NCBI GenBank assembly: GCA_017648525.1
Contig: JAGCIP010000125.1
Coordinates: 1-27,304, forward strand
Reading direction: 5' to 3'
DNA length: 27,304 bases
Origin: Clostridia bacterium
GTDB lineage: Bacteria; Bacillota; Clostridia; Christensenellales; Borkfalkiaceae
Shown: positions 15,689 through 24,398 of the stretch, one piece after another
Numbering within the stretch: the stretch's first letter is position 1
How the letters are laid out: every line of letters begins with the position of its first letter
Notes under the pieces: model-generated
Told to the model about the DNA's origin: nothing
Seen by the model: the letters and a program-made list of their open reading frames with translations, nothing else
Database searches by the model: none
Program-made: the position numbers and the translations under genes

Positions 15689-16510
15689 ATGAAAAAAGTG
15701 TTTTCTTTAGCAAAAAGACATAAAATAAGTGAAAGTAATATCAATTATTACGCAAATCCTTTTGTTCACCCCAAGCGAAAGATGGCTTGTCACGACTTTA
15801 TATACCTGCTTGACGGTAAATGGAAAATAGGACAAAACGGCGTTAGTTATCAACTTGAAAAAGACACAGTTTTAATATTAACTGCAAACGATTTGCATTA
15901 CGGGGTTAGCCCGTGCGAAAAGAACACTAAAACAATGTATTTTCACGTTAGCAAGGAAAAGGGCGATAAAGATTATCAAGCGGGCGAAGTTTTAACCGAC
16001 GAGCAAGTGGTTTTAGAGCCGTTTATAGACGTTTCGCAAAACCCAAACGTAAAGAAGTATTTTTTAGAGATAGTAAATAACAAATTGTCTAACGAGCACA
16101 AAAAAGCCGATATTTATTTTGATTTGCTTTTAACCGAACTTGCCGAAAATCACCGCAAAAACCAAGATAGCGAGTGCGTTGAGATTATAAAGAACGCCGT
16201 GCATAATAACCCCGAACGGTTTTTTACCAACCGCCAACTTGCAAAAATGGCAAACGTTTCCTTAAAAACGGCAGAAAATAAATTTAAGGCAACCTTTAAC
16301 AAAACCATACACCGCTATATTTTAGATTTTAAGATAGAAATGGCACAATCCTACTTTAAGACATATCCCAACATAAGCGTAAAAGAAGTGGCGTTTAACC
16401 TTGGTTTTTATGACGAATATCATTTTAGCAAGCAGTTTACACGGCTTGTTAAAATCCCGCCAAGCAAATACAAAAAATCTTTACAGACAGAAAAAAACCC
16501 AAATTCGTAA
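15689..16510 (+). CDS. AraC-family transcriptional regulator
   Basis: 273 residues: an N-terminal cupin-like ligand domain (about 10-110, with CHDFIYLLDGKWKIGQNG and ILTANDLHYG) and a C-terminal double helix-turn-helix DNA-binding domain (about 165-265). The second HTH and the family signature are VKEVAFNLGFYDEYHFSKQFTRLVKIPPSKYKKS in two parts. It is divergent from the glycyl radical enzyme operon, with promoters back to back in a 113-nt gap, so it most likely senses the pathway substrate and activates that operon. The ribosome site is weak (AAGGCAG before 15689). The left arm of its terminator lies inside its last codons. The family is certain; the effector is unknown. Confidence 0.93.
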   Translation: MKKVFSLAKRHKISESNINYYANPFVHPKRKMACHDFIYLLDGKWKIGQNGVSYQLEKDTVLILTANDLHYGVSPCEKNTKTMYFHVSKEKGDKDYQAGEVLTDEQVVLEPFIDVSQNPNVKKYFLEIVNNKLSNEHKKADIYFDLLLTELAENHRKNQDSECVEIIKNAVHNNPERFFTNRQLAKMANVSLKTAENKFKATFNKTIHRYILDFKIEMAQSYFKTYPNISVKEVAFNLGFYDEYHFSKQFTRLVKIPPSKYKKSLQTEKNPNS

Positions 16511-16527
16511 ACCGAATTTGGGTTTTT
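16491..16527. terminator. Bidirectional terminator overlapping the araC-type stop codon
   Basis: CCCAAATTCG (16498-16507) pairs with CGAATTTGGG (16513-16522). The TAA stop of the regulator is in the loop. T runs flank it on both strands (TTTTT at 16523-16527; seven A at 16491-16497), so it can also end the large lipoprotein operon arriving from the right. Confidence 0.88.
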
Positions 16528-16561
16528 AGTTTTATTTAGTTTTTAATTGTTCCTTATCCGT

Positions 16562-19500
16562 TTAGGCAAGAACAACCTCAACGTAGCCGAGAACCATGCC
16601 AAAACCAGTCAATTCTTTTTCAAAATAACTAAATGTTTGCTTGTCTTGTGACGGAATTTCCGCTTGATTGAATATGCTTGGAACCAATGACATATTATTT
16701 TCTAGGTCTGCCAAACATTTTGACGCCACGGCGGAATTAAAGTAAACGGGTAAGTTAGTTTCTACGAAAACGCTTCCGTTATTATCTTCTACCCAATCCA
16801 TAGCCTCGCCTCTACCAGACCTTACAAGCAACGCAAAATTCATTTTTTCAACGCCATCTTTGTTCACAATAACAGCCGTGTTGGGAAGATTTCCAAACAT
16901 GCTTGGCATCATACTCTTCAACGCAGTGGTCGCTTGTTGTAAACCGCCGTTAAGTTCGCCCTTAACGCTAGGTGCTATACCACCCATACCACGACTAACA
17001 AACCACGTTTCTGTACCAACGACGTAATTGCTTATTTTAGTATTCCTGTCAACGTTAATAACAGCGTTTAAGGTGCTTGATTCTTTTTTAACTGCCAAGT
17101 CGTCAAGGTGAATTGCCGCACCACCGCAAGTGCCAAGATAAGAATTAGAAATTTCTACTTTACCAAAGCCCCAAACATAAACTTGATTACCCCAAGATTT
17201 ATCTAACTTTGCGCCATTGAGAATAAATTGTGTTTCGTGTCTGGTTAATGATTTCGTTTCCGCAACGTCAGCGTCTGCAAAAATTGCAATATTAGTTTTG
17301 TAAATGGTTGTGTTGTTAACCGACACCCTACCACCACGACAAACTATTCCGTGATATGCACCACTATATATAAGCATTTCTTTGCCTTCGTAGGGTTTTG
17401 TTTCTGCAGGATTTTCGCCAACGTTACCACGAATATACAAGTCGTTAAAGGTTGCTTGTCCGTCGCCCATATATTTATCATTTGCATCCGCACAATTATA
17501 CAAGAAGAAACCTATTTGCGTGTTGTTCACGTAATAAGGAGCAAAGTCTGTTCCATTTGCTTGAACACCCCACTCACGTCCATCATAGCCGTTGTGAGCC
17601 AATGGCAATTTACTACCGTCAATGGTAAAGAAGTTACCGTTAATAGTAATGCTATCGTTTGCATTAGAAACCTTACGTGTGTATACACCATACTCGTATT
17701 TATTTATAGGATGGTCAGTGCCTGCAACGTAGTCGTTTGCACCGATTTGTGCGGTAATACCACGTAAAATATTGATTTCGCTTACGTTACGGTTAGAGTA
17801 AGCAGTTCTTAATTCTTCGTTATTATAAACGTTAACGCCGTTGTTAACTTTAACGTTCATTACGATAGCGGATTCTGTAGAATATTTAGGAGCAAAAGTC
17901 AATTCAACGGTTTTACCAACCAAGGTATCGCCAAAGTTGATTTCACCGTCTTTTGCGTTAAATTCATAATCGGTAACTTCAACGCCGTCTACTTTAGCAA
18001 CTACCGTTACGTTTGCACTTTCCATAGTAAGCGCTTGCGTTCCGTCGCCCTTGGTGATTGCAACGTCCGGCTTAAATCCAACCGCACCAACAGACATGCT
18101 TGCATCTGCTTTTTCATAGTAGAAGTCCGCCCTGTTTGCACCAGCACCCCAAAGTTTGTTGTAATCTCCGCTGGTTCCAAAAGTATAAACTTTTTCAACC
18201 ACACGTGCAGAACGAGTATAGGTGTAAATAGTTCCACTAAAGTTTTTGGTGATTTCAAGGGTTATATCTTCTTCAACCGCATCAAATTTAACAGAAGTTT
18301 TTTGAACTCCATCAACTTTTACGGCTGTTCCAAACCCGGTCAAGTCATATTCAACGCCTGCAAGGAAAACGTAAGTAAATTCACTTTCAGCATTTTTTCT
18401 TTCCTTGTAATAGCCGTTTGCTCCGCCAACGTTAACGAAAAGTTCAGTTCCTTCTTCGTCTTGGTCAACGATTATTCTTTCCCAAACCGCTTTAACTTCT
18501 ATATTTTTTGCAAATTTATATTTGCCGGTTGCAGAGAAATCGTCGTCGTCATAAGTAAATCCAACGAGCTTATAGCCGTTCTTGTTGGGAGCGGGGATTA
18601 AATAATCTCCGTCGTAATTTACGTCAAGAACTAAAGTTTCTTGTCCGTTGTAAAGTCCGCCGTCTAAGTCTACGGTTATCTTATAAGGATTAGCAGTAAA
18701 TTTAGCGTAAATAACAACGTCTTTTTCAACGGTTATGGTCGTTTCGGTAAACGCCTCGGTAAGTGCAGAGTTAGAATACCAACCGTTAAAGGTGTAACCC
18801 GTTTTGGTGTATTCCGCATCAGCAAGAGCATCCGCCAAATCTGCTACGGTAAACACCGTGCCGTCGTCCAAGTCAAAACTATCAATCATAACGTTGCCAT
18901 CATATAATGACACCGTGCTCTTCCAGTAATCGGCATCTCTTTCCCAAGTAGCGGTAACGATTATATCGCTAGTAAAGTTATAAGTGCCGGTTGCGGGGAA
19001 TGGTTGTCCGTTGCGAGTAAAGCCCGTGAAAGTATAACCCGTTCTTTCAGGTGTTTCTATTTGATAGGTTTGTCCGTAAACACCCAAGGTGTTAACGCCC
19101 TTTGCTTCGTTTACTATAATATTATAAGTTTTTGCGTTGATATCAACGAAAACTTCTGTGTTGCTGGTGATTGTGCCGTTAAAGTCAAATGCGGTTTGCA
19201 TTTGTTCGTCCGTATACCAACCAGCCACTTCATAACCAGCCGTAGGAGAGTTCCATTTAGCAACCTTTTTGCCGTGTTCTACCGTTTCGGTGTCTAATAC
19301 GGTATTGCCATCCTTAAAGGTTACGGTGTAAGTTTTTATAGCCCAGTTAGCAGAAATTCTAACAGACCCACTTCTTTCATAAACACCGCTTGATGCAAAA
19401 GTTTCTCCGTCTACCGTCCAACCAACAAAGTTGTATCCTTCTTTCGTAGGCGTGGGAACTGAATAATTTTCACCGTTCTTTACCACCAAGTTGTTAAGAC

Positions 19501-19831
19501 TGGTTTCAAACGCACCACCGTTAAGGTTAAAGGTTATATAAAGCGATTCCTTGTCATATTTAGCGTAAAGGGTTAAGTTTGCACTAAATATTGCAGGTTC
19601 ATAAGGCGTAGTGAGTTCAGCGTCCACGTACCAGCCAATAAAGGTGTATCCCGCTTTAACCACAGCGTCGGGTGCATCTAAATGCGTGTCTTTGTCTTTT
19701 TCTATGGTCTTAATAATTTGTGTGCCGTCCATTAAGGTTACCGTATAAGATGCGTCCGGAGGCGTACACGCGGTAATCAAAAAACTACATAACATTATGA
19801 GAGCCATAAAAATACTCTTTAGTCTTTTCAT
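16562..19831 (-). CDS. Large surface lipoprotein with InlB-type repeats and a beta-helix-like region
   Basis: 1089 residues. The signal peptide ends in a lipobox LITAC with C22 as the lipidated cysteine, so the protein should be anchored outside the cytoplasmic membrane. Residues about 29-455 contain six InlB B-repeat/Listeria-Bacteroides modules recognised by GYTFIGWYVD, GYNFVGWTVD, GYEVAGWYTD, GYTFTGFTRN, GYTFNGWYSN and GYKLVGFTYD. Residues about 460-690 look like beta-rich, Ig-like spacers. Residues about 725-910 have short beta-strand repeats (ITINGNFFTIDG, TFNDLYIRGNVG, GRVSVNNTTIY, VEISNSYLGTCGGAAIHLDD) typical of a right-handed parallel beta-helix. No LPXTG or S-layer motif is visible. 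The start at 19831 follows AAGGAGAAG. Last gene of the ABC operon, 72 nt after the Ig-like gene. Likely a cell-surface binding or structural protein; ligand unknown. Confidence 0.88.
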   Translation of the reverse strand: MKRLKSIFMALIMLCSFLITACTPPDASYTVTLMDGTQIIKTIEKDKDTHLDAPDAVVKAGYTFIGWYVDAELTTPYEPAIFSANLTLYAKYDKESLYITFNLNGGAFETSLNNLVVKNGENYSVPTPTKEGYNFVGWTVDGETFASSGVYERSGSVRISANWAIKTYTVTFKDGNTVLDTETVEHGKKVAKWNSPTAGYEVAGWYTDEQMQTAFDFNGTITSNTEVFVDINAKTYNIIVNEAKGVNTLGVYGQTYQIETPERTGYTFTGFTRNGQPFPATGTYNFTSDIIVTATWERDADYWKSTVSLYDGNVMIDSFDLDDGTVFTVADLADALADAEYTKTGYTFNGWYSNSALTEAFTETTITVEKDVVIYAKFTANPYKITVDLDGGLYNGQETLVLDVNYDGDYLIPAPNKNGYKLVGFTYDDDDFSATGKYKFAKNIEVKAVWERIIVDQDEEGTELFVNVGGANGYYKERKNAESEFTYVFLAGVEYDLTGFGTAVKVDGVQKTSVKFDAVEEDITLEITKNFSGTIYTYTRSARVVEKVYTFGTSGDYNKLWGAGANRADFYYEKADASMSVGAVGFKPDVAITKGDGTQALTMESANVTVVAKVDGVEVTDYEFNAKDGEINFGDTLVGKTVELTFAPKYSTESAIVMNVKVNNGVNVYNNEELRTAYSNRNVSEINILRGITAQIGANDYVAGTDHPINKYEYGVYTRKVSNANDSITINGNFFTIDGSKLPLAHNGYDGREWGVQANGTDFAPYYVNNTQIGFFLYNCADANDKYMGDGQATFNDLYIRGNVGENPAETKPYEGKEMLIYSGAYHGIVCRGGRVSVNNTTIYKTNIAIFADADVAETKSLTRHETQFILNGAKLDKSWGNQVYVWGFGKVEISNSYLGTCGGAAIHLDDLAVKKESSTLNAVINVDRNTKISNYVVGTETWFVSRGMGGIAPSVKGELNGGLQQATTALKSMMPSMFGNLPNTAVIVNKDGVEKMNFALLVRSGRGEAMDWVEDNNGSVFVETNLPVYFNSAVASKCLADLENNMSLVPSIFNQAEIPSQDKQTFSYFEKELTGFGMVLGYVEVVLA

Positions 19832-19879
19832 TTTTTTCTTCTCCTTTTGTCTTTTAGTTTTTGCAACTTTATTTATAAA

Positions 19880-19895
19880 CGGCAGTTTCCTGCCG
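19880..19895 (-). other. Intercistronic GNRA-loop hairpin
   Basis: On the minus strand CGGCAG-GAAA-CTGCCG is a perfect 6-bp stem with a GAAA tetraloop, just after the Ig-like gene stop and 48 nt before the lipoprotein start codon. No T run follows, so it is more likely an mRNA processing or stability element than a full terminator. Confidence 0.5.
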
Positions 19896-19903
19896 ATTAT
19901 TTC

Positions 19904-20299
19904 TTACTTTTCTTCCGCTTTTATTGTTAGCGTATCACTTCTATTACTTCCGTCAGTCGTGTATATGGTCACGATTATCGTTCCTTCTTCAAAAAAGGTT
20001 ATAACTCCGCTTGGACTTATTGCAACGGCGTTAGGTCTGTTTACCGAAAATCCTACCGTAGGATTATCTGCGTCCGTCGGCTCTATTTTCCATTGCAATC
20101 TATAATCTCTATTAGAATCGGTCAATAATACGAAAACCACTTTACCGTCTTCTATCTTTTCGCCGTTTTCATAAACAAAATATATATCGGTTACGTCCTT
20201 TTTGGTAATACTAAATATTGCTTGCCCAAACACGCTTATAAACAACACGGCAAGAACGCACTCTACTAAAGTTATAATAAAAACTATCTTTTTGTTCAT
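19904..20299 (-). CDS. Membrane-anchored Ig-like (BIG2-type) protein, 131 aa
   Basis: The N-terminus MNKKIVFIITLVECVLAVLFISVFG gives one uncleaved-looking membrane anchor or signal segment (about 5-28). The rest, about 100 residues, is an extracytoplasmic beta-sandwich: residues 40-80 (LTDSNRDYRLQWKIEPTDAD) and the BIG2-like ending NAVAISPSGVITFFEEGTI plus TIYTTDGSNRSDTLTIKAEE. BIG2-type domains are common in adhesins and surface proteins. The start at 20299 follows GGAGAG. It lies 11 nt after the ABC permease stop and upstream of the lipoprotein gene, so it could be an accessory to the exporter or to the surface lipoprotein. No specific function is known. Confidence 0.75.
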   Translation of the reverse strand: MNKKIVFIITLVECVLAVLFISVFGQAIFSITKKDVTDIYFVYENGEKIEDGKVVFVLLTDSNRDYRLQWKIEPTDADNPTVGFSVNRPNAVAISPSGVITFFEEGTIIVTIYTTDGSNRSDTLTIKAEEK

Positions 20300-20310
20300 T
20301 GTTCTCTCCG

Positions 20311-21951
20311 TTACATTTGTATGTCGTTAAAGTACACTTTTACGTTGCGCAACAACAAATATAATCTTGCAACCAAAAATGCTAGCGCTATAATTATAAT
20401 TCTAATCCAACCCGTTACCAAGTGGTCGTATAATAGCAACAACGTTAACACTCCCGCTATGGTCGCCACCGCAAAGCCAACTAAAATTGCTTTTGCTACG
20501 TTTGCGTTATCTACAACGTTGTTTCCTTTCATTGCATAATCTAAAATGCGGGGGTTGTTTATATCCATTTGGAAGCTCCAGAATATATGCCCCGTCGTTA
20601 TCAATAATAAAACTAACGCCATCAATAGTAAGGTCGTTCCCGATAACGCCGTGGTAAAAGTTAGCATCATAAAGGTCGCCAAAAGCGCCACCACGTTTAC
20701 TATTGACGTAACCGCTATTTTTGCCCAACATATTATAGACGTGTTAGACGGTGCGGTTTTAAGTATTGCAAACTCGTTACCCTCTGATGATATTGCAGAC
20801 GCTACGTTTGCGTTGTTTGCGCTCAAAATACTCAAGGTTATCATTACGTTAAAAGCAACGCTCATAAATTCGCCAAGCGAGTTTTTGTTTATGGCTATCA
20901 ACACAAAGTTGAATACGTAAGATAAAAACGGGAATAAGAGTATCGTGCTAACCGCAGAGTTTACCGATTGCGAGTTTCTAAAAAATAGTTTCATTTCTTT
21001 CCTAAAGAAAGTTAAGAAAACGTTGTTAAATTTGTGTTTTTTATTCTTGTGCTTTTTGGTTCTGCCCGCTTCTACCGTAGACGAAACCGCCTTAAAATAA
21101 AACGGTCTTGCTATCAAGAAACACGCCACGGCAAGCGCAACGAACACCGCTATTGAAAGGGGCAAGTATAAATATATCATCTCGCCATACATAGCGTTCC
21201 CTATGAACATATACCATAACGCCCATGAACTTACCGAACTGAACCAGCCCTCTACCCCTGCTATAAATTCACCGTATATAGCAACCAAACGCAAGGGGTC
21301 TGGGAGTTTACTTAAAAGAAAAGATACGCCAAGAAAAGCAATCGTTATTGATAACATAACGATAGTTGCGTAAATGGTTAAGTGTTTTTCTAAAAATCTC
21401 TTGATATATATTACGGGTATAGAGAAAAGTGCGCCGAATAGCACGGGTAGCAAGCATAACACAAACCACATGGGCAATACTAGCAACCAATAACTTACTC
21501 CGCCCGAAACAAAACCAAACCCTAATAAAATCGGCACTAAAAAGAAAATGCTCTTTTTTAATTCTGCAATAGCAAAAACTACTATTTTACTCAAAAAGAT
21601 TTCGCCGTACGTACACGGGAAAACTAACAGCATTGCATTTTCTTTACTCGTGTACATTATCGGCATCATACTGCCCGTACACGCAATTATGTTTATGACT
21701 TGCGTTATTAATATAAAGGTCATAAACATTTCTTTAGACGGTGCAACCTGAAATCCCGTTTTCATATACGATAACACGAATATCATTACTACGCTAATGG
21801 CTAAAGACACGCAAGTTTTTAAAAAGGTAAAAAATGCGTGCATCTTTTTCGTGCGAGATTTCTTTAATCTCAACTGCTCGCCCATTTGCATAAGCGATAG
21901 GTATTTTACACGGCGAAACGCCGTATTTTTAGGTTGTGCCATTTCCGTCAT
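20311..21951 (-). CDS. ABC transporter permease (ABC-2/exporter-like), 546 aa
   Basis: A polytopic protein with roughly twelve hydrophobic helices in two halves, separated by a basic cytoplasmic stretch (TKKHKNKKHKFNNVFLTFFRKEMKLFFRN in part). RKEMKLFFRN is typical of the start of a permease half in ABC-2-type exporters of Firmicutes, and SSEGNEFAILKTAP resembles the coupling-helix region of putative exporter permeases. The first half begins after LMQMGEQLRLKKSRTKK. The start at 21951 lies three nucleotides after the stop of the ATPase fusion gene, implying tight or coupled translation. It should form a complex with that ATPase. The transported substrate is unknown; export is inferred from the permease type. 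Confidence 0.82.
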   Translation of the reverse strand: MTEMAQPKNTAFRRVKYLSLMQMGEQLRLKKSRTKKMHAFFTFLKTCVSLAISVVMIFVLSYMKTGFQVAPSKEMFMTFILITQVINIIACTGSMMPIMYTSKENAMLLVFPCTYGEIFLSKIVVFAIAELKKSIFFLVPILLGFGFVSGGVSYWLLVLPMWFVLCLLPVLFGALFSIPVIYIKRFLEKHLTIYATIVMLSITIAFLGVSFLLSKLPDPLRLVAIYGEFIAGVEGWFSSVSSWALWYMFIGNAMYGEMIYLYLPLSIAVFVALAVACFLIARPFYFKAVSSTVEAGRTKKHKNKKHKFNNVFLTFFRKEMKLFFRNSQSVNSAVSTILLFPFLSYVFNFVLIAINKNSLGEFMSVAFNVMITLSILSANNANVASAISSEGNEFAILKTAPSNTSIICWAKIAVTSIVNVVALLATFMMLTFTTALSGTTLLLMALVLLLITTGHIFWSFQMDINNPRILDYAMKGNNVVDNANVAKAILVGFAVATIAGVLTLLLLYDHLVTGWIRIIIIALAFLVARLYLLLRNVKVYFNDIQM

Positions 21952-21954
21952 TGT

Positions 21955-24186
21955 TTATACTCTTTCTCCGTCCATATCTTCTTTAGTCGTAGTTTGTGCG
22001 TATCTTAAATATAATTCTTCTAATGATATGCCTTCTTTCTTAATTTCTTCAATCGTTGCAACACGGCAAAGTTTTCCGCCTGCAATTATGGCTATTCTAT
22101 CACATACTTTTTCTACTACTTCTATAACGTGGCTACTAAAGAACACTATATTGCCTTGGTCGGCGTGCTCTCTCATACACTCTTTTATCTGCCAAGAACT
22201 CGTCGGGTCTAACCCTGTCAACGGCTCGTCTAATACCCACACTTTCGGGTTGTGTATAAGTGCGCCGATAACCATCGTCTTTTGTTTCATACCGTGTGAA
22301 TAACACTTAATTTCACTATCAAGTGCTTTTTCTAAGTGGAACATCTTTGCGTATTTTTCTATACGTTCGTTTTTGTCCTTTTCGCTAACCATATAAAGGT
22401 CGGCAACGTAACTTATGTATTCTCTACCCGTAAGATTTTCATATACAGCGTGGTTATCAGACACGTAACCCATTGAAAGTTTTGCTTCTAAAGGTTGACG
22501 TGCCACGTCGTAACCCTGAACTTCTATGCTACCTTCGGTGATGGACTGAATTCCAACCAAACTCTTAATAGTGGTACTCTTGCCTGCACCGTTATGCCCG
22601 ATAAAGCCGAAAACTTCGCCTTCTTTTATCTCCAAATTAAGGTTGTCAACCGCCTTTCTATCCGTGCCCGCATAGGTCTTTGAAAAGTTATTAAATTTAA
22701 TCATTTTTCTTCCCTCCGGATGTAACGGTTCACTTTTTGGTCTACCGTCAAGTTCTTTTAGTAATTGCACCTTGTCAACTTTCATCAGTTTTGCCCGTAA
22801 CGCCAACTCTACGTGTGCGTCCGCAGTTCTGTATAATATTGAGTAAACACCCCAAATTAGGAACATCATTGCAACGTATACTACCCACACGCCTAAAACG
22901 AATACCCAGTATATCTTAACCATTGTGTCGCCCATAGGGAAAGTCCAGATAAAGTTTTTAAGCGGTATTGCAAACGGCAATTTATTTACCATAAAACTAC
23001 TGTACAAGAAGAAGTAGTCTATTTCTATCGCTCCACCAGGGTTTAAGGAGGGCGAGTTGTTTAACCAACCGTTCATAAACGCAGCAAACGCAACGTAAAC
23101 GGTAAACGCCGCCATACATTTATACATCAATTTTATGTTAGGACGGGGGAACAACCCAAACGCCACGCCAAATATCGGTAAAACCGCCGCATACGTGTGG
23201 TTATACCAAAAGGCTATCGTTCCTTCCATGGTTATCACGCTTTCCGCCGTGTTTGGCATAAAGATTGCAAGGAACGCACCCAAAACGTTTACCATATAAG
23301 TAAAATAATACACCGCATTCCACTTAAACACGTAAGCAAATAACATTAAGACTATTGCCGTGTTACATAAGTGTAACGGTAGCGAACCTATACCCGTGCC
23401 GTGCGCCGTACTAAAATATTGCAAAAATCCGCTGAGCGCAAGAAAAATTACAAAAAAGGATTTTTCTTCATACGGTTTTTTGCGCAACATAACGAATCCG
23501 CCAAACATTAACGCAAAGCATATGTAAATCAATATACGGTGAGTTAAAGTGAAATCTACCGGCGTGTCGCCAACGTGCCCAAAGAAAAGTTGTGGCAAAT
23601 ACATAGGCATAAACGCCATAAGATATATACCCATAAAGCCAAACGCCTTGCCAACACGTTTAAGCAAGTCGGTTTTTCCCTGCTCTTTTATAACGCTCAA
23701 AAGAGTTGAAAAAGCCATTCCACCCGCAAGGCAAAGACAAGCCGAGTAAATTATTATTCTATAATCATAAAAATTCACACTACCCGTAATATAAACGGTA
23801 ATAGGCTTTAAGAAAATCGCATTAAGCAAGAAAATCGGGGGGATTATAAACGCAACGTAATCCTTAAGAAAGCGCATTTTATAAAAAGGCGCAATCATAC
23901 AAACCGCAAGCGAAAAATAAGTGAACCATTTGAGAATAGCAAGCAAAACGGTAACTTCTGCCGATTGCACTCCGCCAACTAAACCAATTTGCCATCTAAT
24001 TATCTCTAATGAAAATAAGTACGGAATATATAAAAGGAATAATAAAACGCCAAGCGCTCTCAAAAAGAACTCTTTACGCCCCATTGTCTTTTTAAATATT
24101 TTTATCTCTCCGTGCATTTTTGAAGAAGTAAAGGCAACCAGCCCGCCCGAAAGAAATATTCCTAAAGCAAGTAAAATTTGATTCAT
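21955..24186 (-). CDS. YwaF/TMEM164-like membrane domain fused to an ABC ATPase
   Basis: 743 residues. Residues 1 to about 465 are a membrane domain with roughly a dozen hydrophobic helices, including GIGSLPLHLCNTAIVLMLF around C274, the hallmark of the YwaF/TMEM164 family. Residues 495-743 are a complete ABC ATPase: Walker A GHNGAGKST (K536), signature YSHGMKQKT, Walker B VWVLDEPLTGLD and switch SSHVIEVVEKVCDR. ATPases of this kind normally stand alone. The frame is open across the junction, where the reading is LHPEGRKMIKF. At M495 (ATG at 22704) there is a strong ribosome site GGAGGGA with a 6-nt spacer, so a separate ATPase may also be made. The start at 24186 follows AAAGGGATTAA. First gene of the operon, followed by the permease after 3 nt. 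Confidence 0.88.
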   Translation of the reverse strand: MNQILLALGIFLSGGLVAFTSSKMHGEIKIFKKTMGRKEFFLRALGVLLFLLYIPYLFSLEIIRWQIGLVGGVQSAEVTVLLAILKWFTYFSLAVCMIAPFYKMRFLKDYVAFIIPPIFLLNAIFLKPITVYITGSVNFYDYRIIIYSACLCLAGGMAFSTLLSVIKEQGKTDLLKRVGKAFGFMGIYLMAFMPMYLPQLFFGHVGDTPVDFTLTHRILIYICFALMFGGFVMLRKKPYEEKSFFVIFLALSGFLQYFSTAHGTGIGSLPLHLCNTAIVLMLFAYVFKWNAVYYFTYMVNVLGAFLAIFMPNTAESVITMEGTIAFWYNHTYAAVLPIFGVAFGLFPRPNIKLMYKCMAAFTVYVAFAAFMNGWLNNSPSLNPGGAIEIDYFFLYSSFMVNKLPFAIPLKNFIWTFPMGDTMVKIYWVFVLGVWVVYVAMMFLIWGVYSILYRTADAHVELALRAKLMKVDKVQLLKELDGRPKSEPLHPEGRKMIKFNNFSKTYAGTDRKAVDNLNLEIKEGEVFGFIGHNGAGKSTTIKSLVGIQSITEGSIEVQGYDVARQPLEAKLSMGYVSDNHAVYENLTGREYISYVADLYMVSEKDKNERIEKYAKMFHLEKALDSEIKCYSHGMKQKTMVIGALIHNPKVWVLDEPLTGLDPTSSWQIKECMREHADQGNIVFFSSHVIEVVEKVCDRIAIIAGGKLCRVATIEEIKKEGISLEELYLRYAQTTTKEDMDGERV
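22702..22717 (-). promoter_or_regulatory. Internal ribosome binding site and ATG at the fusion junction
   Basis: On the minus strand GGAGGGA (22717-22711), AGAAAA, ATG (22704-22702). This site would start a 249-residue stand-alone ABC ATPase in the same frame as the long fusion. It is stronger than the site of the long form. Confidence 0.65.
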
Positions 24187-24282
24187 TTAATCCCTTTCCC
24201 TATTTTTCCGCAATTTGTAAAATCGAAAAAACGGTAGTGTTTTCCTAAGTTTTTCCTTTTTTAATTTTTTAGATACATTGTT

Positions 24283-24311
24283 ATTATACCACACCCGATT
24301 TTTTATGTCAA
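24283..24311 (-). promoter_or_regulatory. Perfect consensus sigma-A promoter of the YwaF-ABC operon
   Basis: On the minus strand TTGACA (24311-24306), 17-nt spacer, TATAAT (24288-24283). All twelve positions match consensus, implying strong basal transcription unless repressed. Confidence 0.88.
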
Positions 24312-24365
24312 TGATTTCTAAAAGTTTTATCACACCCCACATTTTTCCACCTTTACAATGCTCTT

Positions 24366-24398
24366 AAAAACAAAAAAGCAAGCAAAATTTTTGCATGC
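24366..24398 (-). terminator. Orphan terminator-like hairpin, possible end of a small RNA
   Basis: On the minus strand GCATGCAAAA (24398-24389) pairs with TTTTGCTTGC (24387-24378), with one mismatch and a very tight centre, followed by TTTTTTGTTTTT. The XRE gene already has a terminator upstream, so this would end a different short transcript. Confidence 0.45.

Noticed and set aside
18035..18601. 188-codon open frame on the plus strand inside the lipoprotein gene
   Set aside because: Antisense shadow; composition follows the complement of the real gene and there is no start signal.
21797..22303. 168-codon open frame on the plus strand across the permease/ATPase junction
   Set aside because: Antisense to two confident genes, with no motif or ribosome site.
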